NCBI GenBank assembly: GCA_028693885.1
Contig: JAQUUM010000024.1
Span: 1 to 11,748, forward strand
Source of the DNA: Bacilli bacterium
GTDB lineage: Bacteria > Bacillota_I > Bacilli_A > ML615J-28 > CAG-698
Reading direction: 5' to 3'
DNA length: 11,748 bases
In this document: piece by piece, positions 1 through 6,586 of the stretch
How positions within the stretch are numbered: position 1 is the stretch's first letter
Layout of the letters: each line of letters begins with the position of its first letter
Translations under genes and position numbers: made by a program
Notes under the pieces: generated by a model
The model's database searches: none
What the model was told of the DNA's origin: nothing
What the model saw: the letters and a program-made list of their open reading frames with translations, nothing else

Positions 1-36
1 TTTAGGAGTATTTTTTATAGAGTAAGAAAAAATATG

Positions 37-65
37 TTTAATAATTAAGGTTATTGTATTATAAT
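37..65 (+). promoter_or_regulatory. Putative promoter of the small-protein/lipoprotein unit
   Basis: A perfect -10 hexamer TATAAT lies at 60-65. The best -35 at 17-bp spacing is TTTAAT (37-42), only 3 of 6 matches to TTGACA. It lies about 30 bp before the start codon of the first gene. The assignment rests mainly on the -10; in such AT-rich DNA a chance match is possible. Bases 1-36 hold nothing I can recognise. Confidence 0.45.
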
Positions 66-80
66 TATATGTATATGAAT

Positions 81-87
81 AAGGAGG
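81..87 (+). promoter_or_regulatory. Strong ribosome binding site that sets the first gene's start
   Basis: AAGGAGG at 81-87 lies 8 bp before ATG 96. It falls inside the longer reading frame that opens at ATG 54, so translation should start at 96 and not at 54. No comparable Shine-Dalgarno precedes ATG 54. Confidence 0.8.
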
Positions 88-95
88 CTACTATA

Positions 96-290
96 ATGCT
101 TGGAAACTCTAAGAAAAATAAATGGTGTTGTTTTTGTAAGTATTGGTATGATCCAACCTTAAGTGCTTTAAAACCAAAACAAGGAAGAGATTTATTTGAA
201 GTTGACATAAATAAAAAAAATAAATGTCTAGAAAGAAATTTAGTTACTCAAGCACTTAGCACTTGTCCTAAGTTTAGTGGTAAATTTTAA
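96..290 (+). CDS. Small Cys-rich protein of unknown function (64 aa)
   Basis: I do not recognise a named family. The protein is 64 residues, basic and cytoplasmic-looking, with no signal peptide or membrane segment. An aromatic and Cys-rich stretch, WCCFCKYWYDP, spans residues 10-20, followed by single cysteines at 44 and 57 (near the C-terminal SCPKF-like end, here TCPKF). The spacing of C11/C12, C14, C44 and C57 would suit binding one metal ion such as zinc, but that is inference. The start at 96 is chosen because AAGGAGG lies 8 bp upstream; the in-frame ATG at 54 would add 14 low-complexity residues and has no ribosome site. The stop at 288-290 is almost adjacent to the ribosome site of the next gene, so the two are probably co-transcribed and translationally coupled. 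The Shine-Dalgarno and the ordered Cys/aromatic pattern make a real gene likely despite its size. Confidence 0.7.
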   Translation: MLGNSKKNKWCCFCKYWYDPTLSALKPKQGRDLFEVDINKKNKCLERNLVTQALSTCPKFSGKF

Positions 291-301
291 TGAGGAGAAA
301 A

Positions 302-2275
302 ATGAAAAATATTATTATTTTAATTGGAATGTTATTCTTACTTTGTTCTTGTGTTATAGTTGATGAAGAAAAAACTATAACAATTAGTTTTGATAGTAAT
401 GGTGGAAGCCAGATAAATGATATTATTGCAAATAGTAATAATATAATTAATGGAATTGAGTATCCTATTAAAGATGATAATAATTTTTTAGGTTGGTTTT
501 TAGATAATGAAACTTTTTTAGTTCCTTTTTCAGCGCATACTTTACTTGATAGTAATATTAAAGAAGATTTTACTGTTTATGCTTTGTGGGAAGAAATAAC
601 TTATTTATCAAGTGATGTAAGTTTAACTATTTCAAATGCTAGTTTAACAGAAGATAATGAGTTTTTAATTGAAATCATAGAAGATGTTTCTTCATATGAT
701 TTTAAACAAACAGTAAGTATAAATCAATCAGCTAGTTTTGAAGTTTTTTTAGATAGTGAATGTTTAGAAAAAGTTAATTTGAGTATTGTTAATTTAGATT
801 ATGATTTAAATGAATTTTATATTCTAGTAACGGCTGAAAACATGGATACTAGAGTTTATAAGATTTTAATTGATAAAACACCTTTTTTTAATATTACTTT
901 TGATTATCTTAGCGGAAGTGGAAGTGTTTTAGAAAAGGCAGTGAAATATAAAGAAACATTTGGTGATTTACCTCTAGCAATTAATAGTGGTTATAATTTT
1001 ATTGGTTGGAGTATAAATTCAAACCAAGTTGATTTAGTAAGTGAAACAGATATTTATGATTATCAAACAGATATTGTATTATATGCTGTTTATGAGATAA
1101 CAGTTGATTTACAAGCAGCTTTAGTTGTAATAGAAAGAATTGATAGTTTGCCTATTTCAATTACTTTAGCAGAAGAAATTGAAGTAAATCAAGTAGAAGC
1201 GCTTTATCAAGCGTTAACTTTATCGCAACAAAATTTAGTTAATAATTATGATATTTTAAGCCAAGCGCTTGCTAAAATCTTGCTTTTAAAAGATAATGAT
1301 TATGCATTATTAAATCAGGCAATAGAAGAAATAGGAACTCATATTACTAGAAAAATTGTAATGCCTGATACTGTTGATTGGAGTTATAAGGTTTTAGCAG
1401 ATCAAACTATTTTTGATATAACTACAGGAGAATTAAAACAAAACATATTTGGAGTTAAATATATTACTTTGATTGCTACTTCAAAAACTGATAACACTAA
1501 GTCGCTTGAAGCAACAATTAATGTTGGTTTGTTAAGTGATGGTGAAAAAGCTTTGTGTTATCATAATGCATCAACTGTAGTGAAGGATTATAACTGGATT
1601 GGTTATACAGTTACAAAAACTTACACAGTTAATGATGAAGTTAAGAAAGATGTATTATTTTTGATTAATGAAGTAATATTTGTCGAAGGACATAGTGGTT
1701 TAGTTGATTCAAGTGTTATAACAACAAGAGGCAGTAATATTTGGCATTCAAGTGGTTCTGTGATTGTTAATAAAGGTAGTAATGATATAAGTTTTAATTT
1801 AAATCAAACTGGTGAGACTTTTGAACTTAAATTAGCAGTAATTGTTGATACTGATAATACAATTGTTAATATGTATGATAATCCTAATACTTTAGTTACT
1901 TTAAAACCAAATCAATTTATTTGGTTAGCAAGATATCTAGATACTTTGTCTGCTTTTAATATGGCTAAGATAACTTCATTTTCAACTACAACTTCTCTAG
2001 AGTTGAAATTACTTCAAGAGAGAATGTTTTTAAATACTGCAGAATATGCATTAAAAGAAATAACAAAAGAAATAGGTGTTAGTGATACTTTGCAGTTGAA
2101 ACTAACTCAATCAGGTTTTAGTGGTGATGTTATATATACATCAAGTAATGAAGCAGTTGCAACAGTTAATTCAAATGCTTTAGTAACAGCTGTTTCAGCT
2201 GGTAGTGCAACTATTACAGCAACTCTTGTAAGTGATACTAATGTAAAAGCAACTTTTACTGTTGTAGTTAATTGA
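302..2275 (+). CDS. Surface lipoprotein with InlB-type (Listeria-Bacteroides) repeats and a Big_2-like domain
   Basis: This is a 657-residue exported lipoprotein. The start at ATG 302 is preferred over the in-frame ATG at 290 because GAGGAG at 292-297 serves it and it gives a clean lipoprotein signal: hydrophobic core at residues 4-16, lipobox LCSC, lipidated Cys17. Two InlB B-type repeats are visible. The first spans about 26-98 (from ITISFDSNGG through FLGWFLD to VYALWEE) and the second about 195-266 (FNITFDYLSGSGS, FIGWSI, LYAVYEI). Between them lies a beta-rich stretch like a cadherin-like beta-sandwich. A predicted helical stretch follows (about 267-340). Residues about 440-580 match nothing I recognise. 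A Big_2/Ig-like domain closes the protein (about 583-657; VIYTSSNEAVATVNSN, then SAGSATITATL). Such domains mediate display or adhesion at the cell surface; the ligand is unknown. It follows the small Cys-rich gene with an 11-bp gap. Confidence 0.85.
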   Translation: MKNIIILIGMLFLLCSCVIVDEEKTITISFDSNGGSQINDIIANSNNIINGIEYPIKDDNNFLGWFLDNETFLVPFSAHTLLDSNIKEDFTVYALWEEITYLSSDVSLTISNASLTEDNEFLIEIIEDVSSYDFKQTVSINQSASFEVFLDSECLEKVNLSIVNLDYDLNEFYILVTAENMDTRVYKILIDKTPFFNITFDYLSGSGSVLEKAVKYKETFGDLPLAINSGYNFIGWSINSNQVDLVSETDIYDYQTDIVLYAVYEITVDLQAALVVIERIDSLPISITLAEEIEVNQVEALYQALTLSQQNLVNNYDILSQALAKILLLKDNDYALLNQAIEEIGTHITRKIVMPDTVDWSYKVLADQTIFDITTGELKQNIFGVKYITLIATSKTDNTKSLEATINVGLLSDGEKALCYHNASTVVKDYNWIGYTVTKTYTVNDEVKKDVLFLINEVIFVEGHSGLVDSSVITTRGSNIWHSSGSVIVNKGSNDISFNLNQTGETFELKLAVIVDTDNTIVNMYDNPNTLVTLKPNQFIWLARYLDTLSAFNMAKITSFSTTTSLELKLLQERMFLNTAEYALKEITKEIGVSDTLQLKLTQSGFSGDVIYTSSNEAVATVNSNALVTAVSAGSATITATLVSDTNVKATFTVVVN

Positions 2276-2306
2276 GGTATATAGTGTATATTGATTGAAT
2301 ATACCT
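2275..2306 (+). repeat. Inverted repeat overlapping the SDR promoter (possible operator)
   Basis: AGGTATAT (2275-2282) is repeated as its exact reverse complement ATATACCT (2299-2306), with 16 bp between the arms. The right arm overlaps the last bases of the proposed -35 hexamer and the start of the spacer. There is no T-tract after it, so it makes a poor terminator. An operator for a dimeric regulator is the alternative. The arm sequence recurs at the centre of the palindrome after the SDR gene (3401-3428). Confidence 0.4.
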
Positions 2307-2323
2307 TAGATTTCGGTTATAAT
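2295..2323 (+). promoter_or_regulatory. Promoter of the SDR-family gene
   Basis: A -35 TTGAAT (2295-2300, 4 of 6 matches) and a perfect -10 TATAAT (2318-2323) are separated by exactly 17 bp. Transcription would start near 2330, about 30 bp before the start codon at 2362. This makes the SDR gene independent of the lipoprotein gene upstream. Read from the sequence; not experimentally supported. Confidence 0.65.
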
Positions 2324-2361
2324 ATAGATAATATTAAATATATTATAAAGGAGTGATTATT

Positions 2362-3381
2362 ATGAAGGTATTTATGGTAGGTGGAACTGGCTTGATAGGA
2401 AGTGAAGCCGCGAAAGAATTAATAGCAAGAGGTCATCAAGTGACTTCAATTGCTTTACCACCGCTTCCTAAAGGGGCAGTATTACCCAAAGAAATGAAAT
2501 TAGAATTTGGTAATTATTTAGAAATGTCTGATGAGGCATTATTAGAATTAATGAAGGGTGCTGAAGGTTTTGTTTTTGCAGCTGGAATTGATGAAAGGGT
2601 AGAAGGAGCTCCACCCATCTATGAGCTATTTAAAAAATATAATATTGATCCATTGAAAAGATTATTAGAATTAGCCAAAAAAGCAGGAATTAAACATAGT
2701 GTAATCTGCGGTTCATACTTTTCGCATTTTGCTAAAATTTGGCCGAAATTAGAATTAACTAAACATCATCCATATATTAGATCGAGAATTGATCAAGAAA
2801 AAATGGCTTTAAGTTTTGCTAGTGATGACTTTGATGTAGCTGTGTTAGAGTTACCATATATTTTTGGCACACAACCTGGAAGAAAACCGGTTTGGGTTTT
2901 CTTAGTTGAAATGATAAAAAATATGAAAAAGAACACCTATTATCCAAAAGGTGGTACGACTATGGTAACTGTAAAGCAAACAGCAGAAGGAATTGCTGGA
3001 GCTTTGGAAAAAAACAAAGGTGCTAACGCTTATCCTTTTGGGTATTATAATATGGAATGGACTGAATTTTTAGGAATAGTTCATAAAGCAATGGGTTATG
3101 ATAATACAAGAAAAGTTATTACAATTCCTAGTTTTTTAGTTACTATGTCAGGCAAAAAGATTGATAAACAAAGGAAAAAAGAAAATATTGAAGGCGGATT
3201 AAAGATGAGCAAGTTTACTGCTCTTCAAACAGCTAAATTGTTTATCGTACCAAGTGAGGGTGCTCATTTTTTAGGAGTGAAATCTGATGATATTGAAAAA
3301 GCTATAAATGATTCAGTTCTTTTAAGTTTAACAATTCTTAAAAATAAAGAAAAAGATATTGTCGATATGAAAGGCGAATAA
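2362..3381 (+). CDS. NAD(P)-binding SDR / NAD-dependent epimerase-dehydratase family protein
   Basis: A 339-residue cytoplasmic protein of the extended/atypical short-chain dehydrogenase fold. The N-terminal beta-strand and nucleotide-binding loop MKVFMVGGTGLIG gives G7-x-x-G10-x-x-G13, followed by the helix SEAAKELIARGHQV, typical of epimerases and NmrA-like proteins. A second landmark is the substrate-side strand VICGSYF (114-120). At the place of the catalytic Tyr-x3-Lys the sequence reads Y138-I-R-S-R142, so Lys appears replaced by Arg; the reaction may differ from classical SDR chemistry, or the protein may be a sensor or binding protein. LELPYIFGTQPGR (starting near residue 166) matches the conserved segment after the catalytic helix. 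The start at ATG 2362 has AAAGGAG (2347-2353) 8 bp upstream; the in-frame GTG 2353 lies inside that site. It is a single-gene unit with its own promoter and terminator. Substrate unknown. Confidence 0.8.
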   Translation: MKVFMVGGTGLIGSEAAKELIARGHQVTSIALPPLPKGAVLPKEMKLEFGNYLEMSDEALLELMKGAEGFVFAAGIDERVEGAPPIYELFKKYNIDPLKRLLELAKKAGIKHSVICGSYFSHFAKIWPKLELTKHHPYIRSRIDQEKMALSFASDDFDVAVLELPYIFGTQPGRKPVWVFLVEMIKNMKKNTYYPKGGTTMVTVKQTAEGIAGALEKNKGANAYPFGYYNMEWTEFLGIVHKAMGYDNTRKVITIPSFLVTMSGKKIDKQRKKENIEGGLKMSKFTALQTAKLFIVPSEGAHFLGVKSDDIEKAINDSVLLSLTILKNKEKDIVDMKGE

Positions 3382-3400
3382 AAACTTAATAAATAAAATT

Positions 3401-3430
3401 AACTACTCAAGGTATACCTTGAGTAGTTTT
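3401..3430 (+). terminator. Palindromic intrinsic terminator after the SDR gene
   Basis: A perfect 28-bp palindrome spans 3401-3428: arm AACTACTCAAGGTA and its exact reverse complement. As RNA it folds into a 12-bp stem with a UAUA loop, followed by TTTT (3427-3430) and a further T-rich run. It ends the SDR transcript and insulates the phosphate operon. Its right edge overlaps the first TTTACA repeat of the PHO box. A protein-binding role for the palindrome centre is also possible. Confidence 0.8.
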
Positions 3431-3454
3431 ACATTTTCTTTACAATTCTTTACA
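3428..3454 (+). promoter_or_regulatory. PHO box: three TTTACA direct repeats (PhoP binding region)
   Basis: TTTACA occurs three times on the coding strand, at 3428-3433, 3439-3444 and 3449-3454, spaced 11 and 10 bp start to start (one helical turn). This fits the Bacillus subtilis PhoP box, TT(A/C/T)A(C/T)A repeats separated by about 5 bp (established knowledge). The repeats lie just upstream of a promoter with a poor -35, as expected for an activator-dependent promoter. Phosphorylated PhoP, encoded at 7996-8667 in the same operon, is the inferred ligand, giving induction under phosphate limitation. Confidence 0.75.
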
Positions 3455-3463
3455 GATAAAAGA

Positions 3464-3492
3464 TTTTTTTAAAATTTTATAAAAGATATAAT
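3464..3492 (+). promoter_or_regulatory. Promoter of the pst-pho operon
   Basis: A perfect -10 TATAAT lies at 3487-3492. The hexamer 17 bp upstream is TTTTTT (3464-3469), a weak -35, so the promoter should need an activator. The predicted transcription start near 3499 puts the TTTACA repeats at roughly -71 to -45. The leader to the pstS start codon is short, about 20 bases. Confidence 0.65.
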
Positions 3493-3521
3493 GGTCTTGT
3501 AAAATGAAAAAGGAGAAGAAA

Positions 3522-4445
3522 ATGAAAAAGAAATTGTTTTTATTTGTTTTAATGTTTTTGGGAGTTTTGATTACTGGATGTAGTCAAACTGAGGTTGATC
3601 ACACAATAACGGTTTATACTAGAGATACTACTAGTGGTACTAGGGATGGTTTTTTTACAACTATAGCTTTTCCAGAAGCTATTAGTGATAACTCTGGTCT
3701 TGTTAATGGTTATGTAGAATTAGAAAGTAATGGTGGTATAATTAATGCTTTGAAAAATGATGAATATGGGATAGGTTATATTTCTTTAGCTTCACTAGAA
3801 ACCTCTGAATTAAAAGGATTAAGTTATGAGGGAATTTCTCCTACAGAAGCTAATGTTATTAATGAGACTTATACAATGAAGAGAAACTTTAATTATATCA
3901 TTAGAGAAAATTATGATTTAACTGCTGAAGCAGATATTATTACGGCTTTTTTAGCCTTTTTAGAAACTTCGGATGCTAAAGCTACAGTGGTTAGTAAAAG
4001 TGGAATTGTAGAAATCACTGGAAATGAATCTTCTTGGGATGATATTAAAGTTAATTATCCAATTAGTTTAGAAGATAATAGTGGTATTACAATTAATTTT
4101 GGTGGATCTACTTCAGTAGAAAGTGTAGCTAAAGCTTTATCGGCTGAATTTTCTATAAAATGTGGTAATTTTATAGCAGAACATAATCATACAGGAAGTG
4201 GGGATGCTTATAAAAGAACACAAGGTAGTGAAAAAGATGGTGCTAATAAACTTCATATTGGTTTTGCTTCTAGGGAATTTAAATTAACTTCAACAGAAAC
4301 TGCAGTACAAGGAACATATGGTGTTATCTGTGTAGATGCAATAGTAGCGGTTGTAAATAATAGTAATTCTTTAGGAAATATAACTGCTGAAGATTTGAAA
4401 AAAATTTATAATGGTGAAATTACAAAATGGAGTGAATTAGAATAA
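3522..4445 (+). CDS. pstS: Phosphate-binding lipoprotein PstS, apparently circularly permuted
   Basis: High-affinity phosphate-binding lipoprotein of the Pst ABC importer, 307 residues, a normal length. The lipoprotein signal is residues 1-20 with lipobox LITGC (Cys20). The element order is unusual. Residues 30-165 carry features that normally form the C-terminal half of PstS: R34-x3-S38-G39-T40 with RDGF (phosphate-binding loop), ESNGGIINAL (68-77), YGIGYISLASL (82-92), the YEGISPTEANV segment, then YTMKRNFNYII. Residues 189-307 carry the normal N-terminal half: GGSTSV (194-199), HTGSGDAYKR (223-232), IGFASREF (246-253), VICVDAIVAVVNN, and the NITAEDLKKIYNGEITKW segment (286-303), where the protein ends. 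Each element occurs once, so a circular permutation fits better than a partial duplication. Start: AAGGAG (3510-3515) lies 6 bp before ATG 3522; the in-frame ATG 3504 precedes that site. First gene of the operon, behind the PHO box; phosphate specificity is supported by the Pst/Pho neighbours. Confidence 0.9.
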   Translation: MKKKLFLFVLMFLGVLITGCSQTEVDHTITVYTRDTTSGTRDGFFTTIAFPEAISDNSGLVNGYVELESNGGIINALKNDEYGIGYISLASLETSELKGLSYEGISPTEANVINETYTMKRNFNYIIRENYDLTAEADIITAFLAFLETSDAKATVVSKSGIVEITGNESSWDDIKVNYPISLEDNSGITINFGGSTSVESVAKALSAEFSIKCGNFIAEHNHTGSGDAYKRTQGSEKDGANKLHIGFASREFKLTSTETAVQGTYGVICVDAIVAVVNNSNSLGNITAEDLKKIYNGEITKWSELE

Positions 4446-4460
4446 TAGTAGGTGGAAAAT

Positions 4461-5378
4461 ATGATTGATTTTAAGAAGAAGGTACTTATTGATCAAATAA
4501 CTAAAAATGTTTTCTTAGGTATTACCCTTTTAGGGACGTCTTTCATAATAATTATTTTGGCATTTATCCTTAGAAAGGGATTAATGCCTTTTTTGAATTA
4601 TTATGATATAGCAGAGGCAAGTTATAAAGTTGATTTTTGGAAATTCCTAACAGGTGGTACTTGGTTTGTGAGTCCTAATATCTATGGTGTCGGTTTTATA
4701 ATAATAAATACATTTTACATAGTTTTAATAGCAACATTTTTGGCTACTTTTATTTCAATTCTAACTGCTTTAGTGATTTCGAGAATTGCACCCAAACCAA
4801 TAAAAAAAATATTGGGTTATATTGTAGAATTATTAGCGAGTATTCCTTCAATAATATATGGACTTTTTGGAATGGGAGTAATAACAAAAATAGTGAAAGA
4901 TATTTCGACATTCTTTGGATATCAAAGTGCTGGTGGTATATCTACACTTTCAACCATTCTAGTTTTAACGATAATGATTATTCCTACAATTACTTTAATT
5001 AGTATCACTAGCATGAATGCTGTGAAAAATGATTTGATTAATGGTTCGTTAGCACTAGGTGCTAGCAAAACCCAAACGAATTTTAGGATTGTTATAACAA
5101 GTGCAAAATCAGGTATTTTTACTGGAGTTATCTTAGCAGTAGGTAGAGCTTTAGGAGAAGCGACAGCTATATCAATGGTTGCTGGAAATAGCGGAAGCGG
5201 CCCTAACTTTAATTTGTTCGATACAACTAGAACACTTACTTCTACTATGCTTCTTGGTTTAAAAGAAACAACTGGATTAGATTATGATATTCGCTTTAGT
5301 GTTGGAATAATTTTGATTGGTTTAATATTAATAAGCAATATAAGTCTTACATATTTTAAAAAGAGGGTTTTGAAATGA
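4461..5378 (+). CDS. pstC: Phosphate ABC transporter permease PstC
   Basis: Inner-channel subunit of the Pst importer, 305 residues, with six hydrophobic segments: about 12-36, 75-105, 115-140, 155-180, 210-235 and 275-298. The MetI-like permease signature is clear. The EAA-type cytoplasmic loop reads [17 protein letters not shown] and is followed by GRALGEATAISMVAGNS, the conserved PstC/PstA segment that contacts the ATPase. SIPSIIYGLFGM in the third membrane segment is also typical of the family. ATG 4461 is taken as the start because AGGTGG (4450-4455) lies 5 bp upstream; the in-frame GTG 4452 lies within that site. It follows pstS after 15 bp and its TGA stop overlaps the start of pstA by 4 bp (ATGA), so the two permeases are translationally coupled. 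PstC and PstA would form a heterodimer. Confidence 0.93.
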   Translation: MIDFKKKVLIDQITKNVFLGITLLGTSFIIIILAFILRKGLMPFLNYYDIAEASYKVDFWKFLTGGTWFVSPNIYGVGFIIINTFYIVLIATFLATFISILTALVISRIAPKPIKKILGYIVELLASIPSIIYGLFGMGVITKIVKDISTFFGYQSAGGISTLSTILVLTIMIIPTITLISITSMNAVKNDLINGSLALGASKTQTNFRIVITSAKSGIFTGVILAVGRALGEATAISMVAGNSGSGPNFNLFDTTRTLTSTMLLGLKETTGLDYDIRFSVGIILIGLILISNISLTYFKKRVLK

Positions 5379-6586
5379 ATATACGAAAATTAAAAGAAGT
5401 AAGCATCAATTTGATTACGTATTTGTTTTCTAGTATTGGTTTAATAGTATTAGCAGTTTTACTTATTTTTATTTTTTCAAATGGATATAAACTAATTTCT
5501 TTTGATTTAGTAACTGATGATTACTTTGATGAGCTAACAAATTTAAAATTAGATGAAAGAGAAAATTATATTTTAGGAAACTATCAAAATCCTAATATAG
5601 AAAATGCTTATTTTTCATCAAAATGGGGGATAGCTTTAAAAGATGCTGTTGATAATGAAAATAAACCAATTGTCTTAATAAGTTATTTAGATGAAAAATC
5701 ACCTTTAAATAACATGATAGATGTTCAAACAGATGAATATAAATCATTAGAAGTTGGTAATGCAATAAATAAAATTATTCTTTCGAGTGAAGAAGTTAAC
5801 TACATCATGGGGTTAAGTAAAGATAAGGCTGAAAATTTAATATTAAAATTTGAACAGGGTGATGTAATAAAAGACATGATTACTTTGAGCCTGGGTGGAG
5901 GAATTAGAGGATCGCTTTTAACAACGCTATACTTGATTGTTTTAACATTACTTTTTGCTTTACCATTAGGTATTGGTACAGCTATATATTTAACTGAATT
6001 CGCTAAACAAAATAAATTCACAGATATTATAAAGAATGCAATTGATTTAATAGCTGGAATGCCATCAATTATATTTGGTTTAATGGGAGCGACTGTTTTT
6101 ATTCCTTTTACTAGTAAACTTTTAAATTCAAATGGAGGTAATTTATTAAGTGGAGCATTAACATTAGCTGTTATATTATTGCCTACCATTGCTAAGACTA
6201 CTGAAGAAGCTTTGAAAGCAATTCCTAATAAATATAGGAATGCATCTTTTGCACTAGGAGCTAGTAAAACTCAAACTACATTTAGAGTAATTATTCCTAA
6301 TGCATTATCAGGAATTTTAACTGCAACATTATTATCTATTGGTAGAATTATTGGAGAAAGTGCTGCATTAATTTATGCGATTGGAACTGCGATTAAAGAT
6401 GATGTTTCAATTTCAAATAAATCAACAACGCTTGCGGTTCATATTTGGAGTATGATGAGTGGAGAAAATCCGAATTTTGAGTTGTCTTGTGCAATTTCGA
6501 TAATTATATTGATAATAGTTTTTATTCTTAGTATGTCGGTTAAATTCATCAGTAAAAAAATAAATAGATTTCAGGAGGTAAATTAG
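5375..6586 (+). CDS. pstA: Phosphate ABC transporter permease PstA with an enlarged extracytoplasmic segment
   Basis: Second channel subunit of the Pst importer, 403 residues against roughly 290-300 for a typical Gram-positive PstA. Membrane segment 1 is at about 13-35. About 135 hydrophilic, mostly acidic residues follow (36-172), predicted to lie outside the cell. The usual PstA core starts with [16 protein letters not shown] near 173 and includes [27 protein letters not shown], and the EAA-type loop [20 protein letters not shown] followed by [15 protein letters not shown] (about 288-340). Last membrane segment near 370-392. Some proteobacterial PstA proteins carry an N-terminal extension (DUF3333); I cannot tell whether this segment is related. 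Start at ATG 5375 overlaps the pstC stop. The stop TAG shares one base with the GTG start of pstB. The core call is certain; the role of the extra segment is unknown. Confidence 0.93.
   Translation: MNIRKLKEVSINLITYLFSSIGLIVLAVLLIFIFSNGYKLISFDLVTDDYFDELTNLKLDERENYILGNYQNPNIENAYFSSKWGIALKDAVDNENKPIVLISYLDEKSPLNNMIDVQTDEYKSLEVGNAINKIILSSEEVNYIMGLSKDKAENLILKFEQGDVIKDMITLSLGGGIRGSLLTTLYLIVLTLLFALPLGIGTAIYLTEFAKQNKFTDIIKNAIDLIAGMPSIIFGLMGATVFIPFTSKLLNSNGGNLLSGALTLAVILLPTIAKTTEEALKAIPNKYRNASFALGASKTQTTFRVIIPNALSGILTATLLSIGRIIGESAALIYAIGTAIKDDVSISNKSTTLAVHIWSMMSGENPNFELSCAISIIILIIVFILSMSVKFISKKINRFQEVN
6573..6579 (+). promoter_or_regulatory. Strong ribosome binding site for the GTG start of pstB
   Basis: AGGAGGT at 6573-6579 lies within the end of pstA, 6 bp before GTG 6586. 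It supports the non-ATG start and suggests the ATPase is made efficiently despite GTG. Confidence 0.8.

Noticed and set aside
1..36. Tail of an upstream gene or terminator (GGAGTATTTTTT)
   Set aside because: Too short to show a stem or a coding frame; no claim can be supported.
2286..2304. Alternative hairpin GTATAT-N7-ATATAC as terminator of the lipoprotein gene
   Set aside because: Six A/T-dominated base pairs with no T-tract after it; too weak to call a terminator.
3456..3487. ATAAAAGAT direct repeat (3456-3464 and 3479-3487) in the pst promoter
   Set aside because: A 9-bp A-rich repeat is likely by chance at this composition, and the second copy merely abuts the -10; no support as an operator beyond the TTTACA repeats.
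3522..4445. PstS as a partial tandem duplication or frameshifted pseudogene
   Set aside because: The frame is intact, each family element occurs only once, total length is normal and binding-loop residues are kept; permutation explains the order better.
5800..6189. 129-codon open frame on the - strand inside pstA
   Set aside because: It lies wholly within the clearly conserved pstA core, has no ribosome site in context and its translation resembles no protein; it is a shadow of pstA.
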